Shown here: positions 55,739-64,000 of the stretch, in pieces
Layout: the number at the start of each line of letters is the position of its first letter
How positions within the stretch are numbered: the stretch's first letter is position 1
NCBI RefSeq assembly: GCF_016808335.1
Contig: NC_053143.1
Coordinates: 51,243,441-51,307,440, forward strand
Direction: 5' to 3'
Length of the DNA: 64,000 nt
DNA from: Panicum virgatum
Lineage: Eukaryota; Streptophyta; Magnoliopsida; Poales; Poaceae
Position numbers and translations under genes: made by a program
Notes under the pieces: generated by a model
The model's input: only the letters and a program-made list of their open reading frames with translations
The model's database searches: none
What the model was told of the DNA's origin: nothing

Positions 55739-55858
55739 TTTTTTTTAACATTTTATGGTCCAGCCAATGCCTGAACCAAGCCTTGGGCAGCGACTTTCGG
55801 CCCAGAAGGAACCTTGTTTTCCTCTGTCCGGCCCAAGAAATGCTTATCCTGAATTCAG

Positions 55859-56267
55859 TCAGGATGATGATGATGATTATAGTCCCCTTGTCATTGGGTA
55901 TTTTTATTCTAAAGTAGTAGTATCTGTGACATAGACAGCTGTGCAATTTGGAGCTCATTTATAATATTTTGTTTACAAAAGCATCATGTAGAGTGAGCTT
56001 CAAGGGACAAACTACTTTAACATGCGAGGGAAAATAACATTTTCAGATTTTCTATTGTCCACATCTCTTGATTAGCATGTGAATGGAAATAGCATTTTCT
56101 ATTTCCTACATTCGAGGACATCAATCCAACTGCACCAGTTTCTTAGGTTCTTTGTCATGAAACTTGTCTAATTTAGATTTAAGTCAAACTTTTTACAGGT
56201 GTTCATATATTAGGAGTAAATGATGCAATTCTTTCGATGGTAGCGAGGCGACCACCGTGATAGTTTT
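55859..56267. repeat. Orphan copy of the transporter promoter
   Basis: A direct copy of 51806-52238. The gene that should lie to its left is missing; the Mutator-like element 54255-55738 ends about 110 bp away. 56268-56430 is ordinary AT-rich sequence. Confidence 0.8.
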
Positions 56268-56470
56268 GGAGAAAATTCCATATATGATCCTTTTAAAGTT
56301 AGCTCTTTCTTCTTTGGTCTTTTTTTCTTTCAAAACTTTCCTATATGATCCTTTAACTTCATTTTCTTCCTAATCTAGTTGTTCTGTTATTACTTCCATT
56401 AGGTCCCTCCTTAGTTCCCTCCCCAAACTTATCGGCCAGTTCATCGTTCGACGAGGACACAGAGTAGAAG

Positions 56471-56731
56471 ATGGTGGACCTGCGGCACGCGCTCGCCGAC
56501 AGGGGGCTGCAGGCGTTCGACGAGTGTCCGGCATTCCAATGCCTGCCGGAGTTGTTGCTGAGAGCGCGAGAGGTCGTCGCAGCCCTGATTGCCGTCCAGC
56601 CCAGCGACAGGCTCCCCACCACGGCTGCGCTCCAACATCCATCGTTCGTCGAGGAGGAGAGGAGCGTCCTGCCGCCACCTGCCGCAGCGCAGGCAGAGCA
56701 GCTCGGAGCATCAGAGCAGCAGCAGTGCTAG
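56471..56731 (+). pseudogene. Possible protein-kinase C-terminal fragment
   Basis: The 86-residue plus-strand frame contains AALIAVQPSDRLPTTAALQHPSF. It resembles kinase subdomain XI (LxxDPxxRPTAxxALxHPFF), preceded by a short DECPAFQCLPE stretch and followed by a Glu/Pro/Gln-rich tail ending at TAG. The start is arbitrary and the other kinase subdomains are absent. Possibly a captured gene piece. Confidence 0.35.
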
Positions 56732-57221
56732 CGCAGAGAGGTGGGAGGCGAGATTTGTAAAAGTGTGATTACTCAATCCAAGAACAAGTTCAGATTGTAA
56801 AATTACCCAATCACCCATACCCATGTTGATCTGATGACTCAGATTGAAGTTTTCATAATTTGCACGAAGAGATTGGTTTGAACCTAATATATTCTCTCTG
56901 AAGAAAACCTCAAGTTAGTTTGAGAAAAAGAAAAACAGAACCATCTATTTATCATTAACCGAGTTAATTATAATAGTGCATATTAAAAGATATGCCCACT
57001 GCTAAATAAATCTGCGAAGCAACTACATAACACATACTTACTCCGTATAAATTTATTCGGACACGTAGCAGATTCACACAGACACACAAACAAACAAACA
57101 CACACACACACCCCGTCAGCGAGCGTGCACCGGATCCTCATCTGCGTCGTCGGGGTGCACTTCTTCCAGCAGGCGTCCAGCGTCGACACCATCGTGCTCT
57201 ACAGCCCGCTGGTGTTCCAGA

Positions 57222-58533
57222 CAGTGGCGGACCGTGAAGCAAAATGTAGGGGGGGGCCAATTTTTTTCCTTCTCCCTGTCAGTTGCCACTTCAAAAATAT
57301 TTTCTATGTGATTTGGTTGATTCAATATAGCTTGACATTCTCTCACTGCATTGTTGTGATGTGAGCAAGGAGTAGATCCTACATGAACCAAGAATGCACA
57401 CTTTTTCCCATCATTAACTTTCTTCCAGCTGTCAAAACCTTGTGCTGTGAAGACATCGAAACCACCTCGCCTCTTTATATTTTTGCTGCAAAGAAAGCAG
57501 AAAAAACAGTATGCACGGCCGCTACTCACTGAGTATTCCAACCAAGAAGGAAATTCACTAAACCAAATGTAATTGAAACGGCGTTGATGTCCTTTGGGTC
57601 CAGAAGGCTTGTATTTCTTCAATAACGGCTGCATGGGACCTAACTGCAAGTATGCTCGCTTGACTTGATCTCTCTGATCATTTGGGTATTGCCAAATTTG
57701 TGGACGCAACGCAGGATCTCTCTCTAAAAATTCAATGCCCCGAAATATGACAAATTCATTTGTTTCAATTTCTTCTTCCTCACTCCGTCCTGCTCCTACT
57801 TCTTCTGCATCTTCTGCTGGTTCTACTTCTGCCTGTTGGTTTTCTTCTTCCCTTGGGGAATCCAATCCTAACTGACCTCCTGCTGTTCCTTCTTGTTCTC
57901 CTTGTCCTTGCAGTTCCAAACCAGGTAACCCAAGTACGGGAGGGGGAGGACAATCAAAGATGTCTTCCCCTTCCACAACAGCCTGCTCATCATCTCGTTT
58001 TCTTTTGTAAAATGAATGGAGAGTTTTCAGTTGAACCATTGCTACCTCTACCTGATTCAGCCATTCAACAATCACATCTACTCAATTAATTGCTAGCTTG
58101 GCAGAATCGGACTTATAAAGAAACTAGGGCAAAAATTGGGGATCGCAAAAATCACCTGCAGGCTGCAACCAAGTTCCAGGAGCTTCCTGCAGTCGAGTCT
58201 CGAGTGTGACCCTTGATGGCTTGATTTGTACCTACGCTAGGACGACGACGAGCGTGCAGGTGTATTTGCGGTGGCCGCCTGGCCGGAGCGTGCGGAGCCG
58301 CGCCGCCAGTACCCGCCGCCGCCGCCCGTTGCGACACGAGAACGACTGCTGGCTGCCTGGCTTCGGTTGCTTGCTCATGTGTGGATGGGCTTCGCTAGCT
58401 TCTTTGTTTCAGCGTTGACCCGTTCGTGGGCTACTGGGCTTAAGTTTTATGGGCTGCAGAGATATAGTTTGAAAATTTCTTTTGGGCAAGGGGGGCCGGA
58501 GCCCAATTTCGCCGCCAAAGCGGTCCGCCAGTG
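57222..58533 (-). mobile_element. hAT element inserted in the transporter pseudogene
   Basis: 1,312 bp; ends CAGTGGCGGACCG and CGGTCCGCCAGTG; exact 8-bp target duplication GTTCCAGA at 57214-57221 and 58534-58541. Carries only the N-terminal part of a transposase-like gene, hence non-autonomous. Confidence 0.92.
57235..58039 (-). pseudogene. hAT transposase N-terminal part (TTF/ZMYM1-like)
   Basis: The frame opens at ATG 58039 (MVQLKTLHSFYKRKRDDEQ). It has an acidic Glu-rich linker and then a TTF-type zinc finger region: DPALRPQIWQYPNDQRDQVK, RRFNYIWFSEFPSWLEYS, AYCFFCFLC, FDSWKKV and HHNNAVRECQ. This is the N-terminal domain of plant ZMYM1-like/hAT proteins (DUF4371 family). The catalytic DDE and dimerisation regions are missing; reading runs into the terminal repeat. 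Non-functional as a transposase; it may act as a DNA-binding remnant. Confidence 0.75.
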
Positions 58534-59102
58534 GTTCCAGAAGGCCGTCATGTCGTCGAACAAGGCCATGCTCGGCGCCACCGTCGGCGCGGTGTCGGGG
58601 TCATCAAGATGTGCTTCGTCCTGGTGGTCGCGCTCTTCTCCGACCATCGTCTAGGCCGGCGGCAGCTCCTCCTCGCCAGCGCGGCGAGGGTGGCCGCGTC
58701 GATGGCGTCGCTGGGGGCGGCGCTCATCATCAGCGCCCCCGGCGCGACGGCAGCGGCGGTCACCGTCGCGTCGGTGCTGGCCTTTATGGCGGCGTTCTCC
58801 GTCAAGCTCGGGCTGCTGGCGGGCACGTACAGCGCCGAGGTCATGCCGATGCCGATGCCGCTGCGGCTGCAGGGCGCGAGCCTGGGCATGGTGGTGAACC
58901 GGCTGACCGTGCACGCTGGTGAGTATGACGTTCATCTCGCTCGTGGACGCGATCACCATGCCTGGGTGCTTCTTCCTCTAGGCCGGGGTGGCCGCAGCCG
59001 CCTGCGCGTTCGTGTACGCCCGGATGACGGAGACGAGGGGTTGAAGCCTCGAGGACATAGACGAGCACTTTGCTAAGTGATCCATAGTTGATGGCTTCGA
59101 TC

Positions 59103-59981
59103 TATGGATGGCACCGGGGTACAAATTACCCGCGTGCCCGCGGGTAAAAACCCGCTAGGGCGAGGATCCGGGTTTGGATTTGTACCCACGGGTATGGGTG
59201 CGGGTTTGCATTTGAACCTGACGGGTAAAATTTTGCGGGTTTAAAAAAACTGTATCCGTACCCGCCTACCCACGAACCCGCAAAATCAACTGACACGTGG
59301 ACACCGTATACAACTATATAACCACTTGTTCTAGGGTTCCCATTCATTCCTTCCATCCCCCTACCCGTTCCCCTCCCTGCCTCCCTTTCACAGCCGCCGC
59401 CCCCTGCTCCCGTCCCCCGTCCCCCGCCGCCGCCGCTAGCCAGCCCGCGCCAGCGCAGCAGCGCTCCTCCAAGCCGCCGCCGCCAGCCCGCTCCTCCAAG
59501 CAGCGGCACCGCCAGCCCTCCCTCTAACGGGTCCCGCTCGGGCGCTCGCCGAGACCCCGACCCCCGCCGCCGCAAGCCAGCCCGCTCCTCCAAGCCGCCG
59601 CCGCCAGCCCGCTCGCCGGCGTCCGCTCCTCCAAGCTGTCGCCGCCAGCCCGCTCCGGCTCGGGCGCGCGCCCGCCCCCAATGCCCCCTGGAGTAGGCAA
59701 GCAGGGAGTGCCGGCGCCCCAGGAGGAGGCGAGCAGGGAGAGCCGGCGTCCGACGGCCCGAGCCCCAGCGACCCGCATCCGCCGTCCGCCGGCCTGATCT
59801 CCAAGGTTCGCAGCGGGTTCGCGGGCGTACCCGCGGGTACATTGTACCCGCGGGTGACAGGTATGGGCGTAGCTTTCCACCCATCGCGGGTCGTGATTGC
59901 GGGTACGGGTTTGTGATTTGCATTGCGGGTGCGGGTCTGTATCCTTCATACCCGCGGGTAATGTGCCCGTTGCCATCCATA
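59103..59981. mobile_element. hAT-like element with CCCGCGGGTA repeats
   Basis: 879 bp; ends TATGGATGGCACCGGGG and CCCGTTGCCATCCATA; exact 8-bp target duplication CTTCGATC at 59095-59102 and 59982-59989. Subterminal TACCCGCGGGTA palindromes at both ends (59125-59290, 59820-59960). GC-rich core (59390-59800) of CCGCCGCCAGCCCGCTC-like repeats, without a recognisable gene. Lies 24 bp after the transporter pseudogene. Confidence 0.88.
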
Positions 59982-59996
59982 CTTCGATCACAACTA

Positions 59997-60662
59997 GTGA
60001 CCGAGGCAGTCCAAACTCCAGAGTTAGGCTATCTGCAGTGGGGAACGGTACCCCATACTGCGACCGAGGCAGTCCAGACTCCAAAGTTAGGCTATCCGCA
60101 GTGGGGAACAATTTTTTTTTGATGGTCAACGGAGGGGGGGGAGGACCCCCCACCTGAGTTTTTATATTGAACGGTGGCCCCTAACGGCCTGATAGGAGTT
60201 TTTACAACCGCTGAAGTTTACATTGCCAAAGAAAAAGCGGAACACCAAAGACCACTAACGCTCATGTCGCGTCTCGGGAGCCGGCAGCTCCAAGCTCTTG
60301 CATCTAGCTTATAGTTTTGCATGAACTGCATGAGGGACATGCTCTCCTGTCTGAATACATATCCATTACGCCGCTTCCACAGCTGCCAACAACACAGCAG
60401 GACAAAGGTGTCGAAGTGAGCCGACGGTAGACTTTCTGGCCTGTGGAGGTGGAGGAGGTCGCAGGCAGTGACATCTTCTCCCAGTTGAACGCCTAGGCGC
60501 TGCCAGACGGACGCTGAGAAGGGGCAGAAGAACAATAGATGCTCTGTAGTTTCAGGTGCGCCTCCACAGATCTCACAGGTGACGTTGTCAACTATCTTCT
60601 TCTTGAAAAGGTTTGTTTTGCATTGCAGGCGGCAGTGGGGAACAGTACCCCATACTGCAGGA
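59997..60662. repeat. Tandem ~65-bp repeat, second copy split by a LINE
   Basis: GACCGAGGCAGTCCAAACTC..TGCAGTGGGGAACGGTACCCCATACTGC (about 59999-60062) is repeated from 60061. The second copy is interrupted at GGGGAACA by the LINE 60111-60631 and resumes at 60645 (GTACCCCATACTGC). Confidence 0.75.
60111..60631 (-). mobile_element. 5'-truncated LINE (non-LTR retrotransposon)
   Basis: The minus strand encodes the C-terminal zinc-binding domain of plant LINE reverse transcriptase: CEICGGAPETTEHLLFFC, FSASVWQRLG and CCWQLWKRRNGYVFR, ending near 60218, then a 3' tail finishing in A9 at 60111. A 13-bp target duplication GCAGTGGGGAACA lies at 60098-60110 and 60632-60644. 521 bp long; the rest was lost at insertion. 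60645-61154 beyond has no gene. Confidence 0.9.
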
Positions 60663-61154
60663 CACTTTTAGCCGTAAAATGCCCGCGGCGGCATCCGCTA
60701 CGGCGTACGCAACGCAAGCAGACGGCCTCCATTCCGGTAATCCGAGCGAATGAATTTAGAGGACGATGAGTGCTGATAGCCTTAGTATCTGGATGTTTTG
60801 ATATTACCCAGCAATTATGCTACAAATTGTGTGCGACATTTTTGTTTTCACATTGGGACCTGATACTGTCGATTTACTTTAGTCGTACACATTTGTGAAG
60901 TTTTGGCATGTGAGTGTCCTTATGCTTCTCTGTTATAATGATTACGTTGCAATCTCAAGGTTAGTTGCAAATGGTCGAAGTCTAAGAAGAAATACAGCAA
61001 TATAATGAGCCTTTTGAGGTAGAGTTAATTGATTGGGGTTCAAATTTGAACTGAAGATGAATCCTAAAAACGCCTGAACCGTACAACCCTGCACTTATTG
61101 TGCAAAACAAGCTAGTAAAGACCACATAATATTACATTTACCACACGCCTGAAA

Positions 61155-62811
61155 TTAGTCAACAAGTACCTGCCTCCCCTCGCGAAACACAAAGAAATCA
61201 ACTTCAATATTTGAATGACACATGCTACGGACCTTGTCACGTACTTCCTTGGGCATAGAACAAAACTCGTAATTGATGAGCAACCTTTTAAGGACTCCTG
61301 CATTGCTGGATAGGAACTCCACAAGTTCCATTTGCTCATGAGAACCTGAAAACCCACTGATTTCTGCCACTTCAAGTGAATTGAGATCAATGCCATCAAT
61401 CTTGCGACTCTCTTCTGAACGACGAAGGCAAGACGGCAGGCAAGAATGCATCTGGAAATAAAAAGAGAATGCAACAAAATTGCAGTAATGGAGAATATTG
61501 ATAACATTCATAAATCAACTCTGTTTTCAAGGCGTCTCCTAGGCGACGCCCTAGGCATCCAGGCGGGAAAAAAACCTGGGCGTCCGCGTCGCTTTTCCAT
61601 TCCTCGCCTTGCCGCCGTCCGCCCGGTGCTTTGCAGCTGCGCTCGCCGTCTGCCCGGCGGTCGCCGAGCCGCAGCCGCCGCCCGCCGTCCGCCCGGCGCT
61701 CGCTGAGCCGCAGCCGCCGCCTGCCGGCCCGCCGGCCACCGCCTGGCCGTGGTCGCGCCCGCGCACGCTGATGCGGCTGCCTGGCACCAGGCACCAGCGA
61801 GCTCAGCGCCTGAGCCGCGCCGTGCTCGGCCGCTCGCCGTCTGCCCGCGGAGGTGGAGGAGGCAGCGGTGGGCAGCGGCGGAGGTGGAGGAGGGCGGCGG
61901 CAGCAGGAGAGGAGGCAGAGGCGGCTGGCAGCGGTGGTGCGGCCGGAGGAGTCGGGGAGGAGGGAGAGGTGGGGATGGGAACCGGTAGAGGTTAGTGTTA
62001 GGATAAGTAGTGGGGAGTTGGGCTGCCTGTGTTGGGCTGATTTAATGGGCTTCTTTTCACCTTTAGCCCACTAGTTCTCACCTTTTCCTTTTCTTTTACA
62101 GGTGACTATCTAAATCTGCTAGGTTAAAGTCTAATCAAGGAAGTAATTAAGGCATTGCCTCGCCTCGCGCCTTAACCGCCTAGGCGTCCGAGCGGTGGCC
62201 CATCGCCTCGCCACGCCTTACCGCTTTAAAAACCATGTAAATCAACATAGCTTTCTTTTGATGGTGCCAGCTGTAATAAATCAAACATATCTAAAGAACA
62301 CTGGAGCACTACATAGTGAGGAACCCCACACTTGCCAATACTGCTACCTATGCAGTAACCCTTCATTTACAGCAGGGTCAAGATAACTCAAATTCAAACA
62401 AGCTAAGCAACCGAAAAAGATTTATGTGTTCACTAGCAAAAGAACAAATCTTTAATTTGGTCCAATTAATAATAGTTTGTATAGACTATCAACATTTCAA
62501 AAATGATAAATAAACATATCCAAAAACTCAACCACCCTACCCCACCTAAAAACATATTGCAAAACTCCCAATAATCAAATAACAAGTCAAAGTTTCCAAT
62601 CAACAATTTTATGGCATGTTAGAAATTACCACTCGTCCAGGTGAAGGACCACATAAATGTACTTGAAGCTTCTTTGTATCATTGCAACTCCTCAAGAGAT
62701 GCAACATGACAGGCAGCAAGGCATGGTGTCCCCACCACAAGAATATGCAAAAGCTCTTACACTTGGGCAGCTTATTTGTTTCATTCAGGAAGCTTCCATA
62801 CTTTGCTTCAT
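61155..62811 (-). CDS. F-box/LRR-FBD gene, last two exons
   Basis: Exon 62811-62630 (after CATAACAG; YGSFLNETNKLPKCKSFCIF, ALLPVMLHLLRSCNDTKKLQ; donor GTAATT) joins in phase with exon 61451-61155 (after TTTCCAG; SLEVAEISGFSGSHEQMELV, LLINYEFCSMPKEV, stop at 61155). The LRR tail and LEVAEIxGFxGxxxxxxLVxF block are typical of the FBD region of grass F-box/LRR proteins, putative substrate receptors of SCF ubiquitin ligases. A hAT element sits in the intron. The upstream F-box exons are not visible before the transposons at 62896-64000, so it may be truncated. Function untested. Confidence 0.65.
61520..62238. mobile_element. hAT-like element (GGCGTCGCCTAGGCG type) in the F-box gene intron
   Basis: 719 bp; left end TCTGTTTTCAAGGCG, right end CGCTTTAAAAACCATGT; target duplication AAATCAAC at 61512-61519 and 62239-62246. 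Subterminal CGCCTAGGCG / CGCCTCGCC motifs. GC-rich core without recognisable gene. 62247-62629 to its right is intron. Confidence 0.75.
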
Positions 62812-62895
62812 CTGTTATGACTCATGAGTAGACAAGAACAAATCAATTAGAGGACCTGAAAATTAAAAACAACTTGTGATGAAATTTGTTAATAC

Positions 62896-62929
62896 CAAGG
62901 TTGGAAATAGCGGGCTATGAAGTTTAGCG
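62896..62929. mobile_element. End of a hAT-type MITE cut by a CACTA
   Basis: CAAGGTTGGAAATAGCGGGCTA resembles MITE ends seen at 24459 and 47854. The sequence stops at 62930 where a CACTA begins; the remaining part would lie beyond the window. Confidence 0.4.
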
Positions 62930-64000
62930 CACTACTGGAAAAACGCACATTCGTCCGCGGCCGTTAGTACCGGTCACGGCTTTGGCCGGTACTAACGTGC
63001 AAATTTAGTACCGGGCCAAAGAAACAGTGGCCCTGGCAGCCTATTAGTACCGGCTGGTGGCTCCAGCTGGTACTAAAGTCCGCCACCGACAGGCTCTGAC
63101 ATCCGCCACCGACAGCTAGTGACAGTTTAGTACCGGCTGGAACCACCAGCCGGTACTAAACTGTCGCGAGGAAATTTAGTACCGGTTGGTGGCTCCAGCC
63201 GGTACTAAATGTGGCGCGTTAGTGCCGGCTGGAGCCACCAGCCGGTACTAATGCGCCCACTATAAATTGGCACCCTTCTTCCTCCCCGAGCCCGAGCCAG
63301 TGCTATTTCACCAGAGAAGCTCGAGCTCGGGGTTGTTCTTCCCTTAGAGAGTTGCCGCCATTTGTTCTAGTTTTAGTGAGTGTTCTAGTTATCCAAGTAC
63401 GCCAAAGGTTTGCAACTTCATCCTCTCCTCATTGATAGTCTTTATTCTTCGTTTTATGCTCTATAGTTAGAGAAATTTGTGACTTTTAGAAATAGTGAGG
63501 ATGAGTATGATTTCTTTGATTTATGCAATGATTTGAGATATATAGAACTGATGACTTGAATGTGGGAGTAGGTTTATTGGCTAGGTTGAATATGAAAAAT
63601 TTATAGACACATTTTTCAATCATTTTCTATATATTACAAATGACCGTAGCACATTTTTTATTTTTAGATTCAGATGAGCATGTGGATAGTAGAATTTTTT
63701 AGAATGAGTGTAGACAAAACATGTGATTGTAGTAGATATAACCATAATATGGATAGTTAATTTTTTTATAATGAACTAATGAAAGAATTATAATAGATTT
63801 TTTTTATTATGAATTGATTATTTTGACACTCTAGTGATGTATTTATTCAGGCTCACATTGAAACTATCTATAAGCTAAAAAAATCTTTATTTCGAAACAA
63901 GTATACGTCGTTAATCTCTATCCAATAGTGATGACACTACCTTTCGGGGAAACACTATGCGCTATATGGACGTCGCGAATCGGCTGGTCGCATCACCAGC
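62930..64000. mobile_element. CACTA transposon, left end (runs out of the window)
   Basis: Begins CACTACTGGAAAAACG. TTTAGTACCGGCTGG / CCAGCCGGTACTAAA inverted modules fill 62960-63255. A TATA box CTATAAATTGG at about 63259-63269 is followed by a CT/GA-rich leader with an inverted GAGCTCGG motif, and then AT-rich sequence to the end. This layout is that of the 5' promoter end of CACTA elements. No coding sequence is reached. Confidence 0.85.

Larger units (their letters stand above)
57107..59079 (+). pseudogene. Transporter pseudogene split by a hAT element
   Basis: The left part (57107-57221) encodes VHRILICVVGVHFFQQASS and VLYSPLVFQ. The right part (58534-59079) continues KAVMSSNKAMLGATVGAV, SDHRLGRRQLLLASA, SAEVMPMPMPLRLQGASLGM and, in another frame, MTFISLVDAITMPGCFFL then ARMTETRG. 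It matches residues about 240-480 of the gene at 50149-51770. Lesions: a frame shift near 58600, an extra codon in DHRLGRR, a repeated MPMPMP, a frame shift near 58915, TAG replacing the Tyr codon after CFFL (58978-58980), and TGA within the C-terminal motif. The N-terminal half is absent. Orientation is opposite to the intact gene. Confidence 0.88.

Noticed and set aside
59126..59980. 284-residue minus ORF with Gly/Arg/Ala repeats
   Set aside because: It lies wholly inside a hAT-like element with clear ends. It translates CCCGCGGGTA and CCGCCGCC repeats.

Overview
The window is nuclear chromosomal DNA of a plant, almost certainly a grass (Poaceae, probably panicoid). Coding exons are very GC-rich and have GT-AG introns. 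The spaces between them are AT-rich and packed with typical grass transposons: Sirevirus-type Ty1-copia elements, CACTA elements with TTTGCCGAGTG or TTTTGTCCCGGTTGG subterminal repeats, Mutator-like elements, hAT elements, and Stowaway and Tourist MITEs. The species cannot be fixed from the sequence alone.

Host genes fall into two groups. The first is a cluster of three paralogous minus-strand loci (A about 2.3-9.9 kb, B about 17.8-25.6 kb, C about 38.3-46.1 kb). They encode membrane proteins made of tandem PGG modules without ankyrin repeats. C has five modules and would encode 814 residues once a 5-kb CACTA insertion is removed. B has five modules but a damaged first exon. A is truncated. 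The second is a polyol/monosaccharide transporter family: the 3' end of one gene at the left edge (2-121), one apparently intact three-exon gene (50149-51770, minus), and a pseudogene (57107-59079, plus) split by a hAT element. Minor host remnants are cytochrome P450 fragments (1.0-1.9 kb), the first exons of a ribosomal protein S3 gene (26.87-27.06 kb), a possible kinase tail (56.5 kb) and an F-box/FBD gene end (61.1-62.8 kb).

Layout: 0-2.3 kb transporter end and P450 debris. 2.3-9.9 kb PGG-A, split by a gag-only Sirevirus (2872-9132). 11.6-17.6 kb a CACTA element containing a nested MULE with a decayed transposase. 17.8-25.6 kb PGG-B, carrying one CACTA, one MITE with a CACTA nested inside it, a Stowaway and a further MITE. 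26.1-27.06 kb a CACTA fragment and the RPS3 fragment. 27.05-37.19 kb a 10-kb Sirevirus with decayed gag-pol. 38.3-46.1 kb PGG-C with its CACTA. 47.8-49.7 kb a hAT element and a 1.2-kb near-perfect hairpin. 50.1-59.1 kb the transporter cluster. 59.1-64 kb hAT, LINE and CACTA insertions around the F-box fragment.

The most interesting observation is that one hAT-type MITE sits at the same codon in PGG-A and PGG-B but is absent from PGG-C. Its target-site duplication and termini create splice sites (GC-AG in A, GT-AG in B). Splicing at these sites would restore the reading frame exactly, so this is a candidate transposon-born intron. Another 2.1-kb CACTA carries a multi-exon Ulp1-like (C48) peptidase gene with consensus splice sites and recognisable catalytic motifs. 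Exact element ends and target-site duplications could be read for most insertions, which gives a detailed nesting history.
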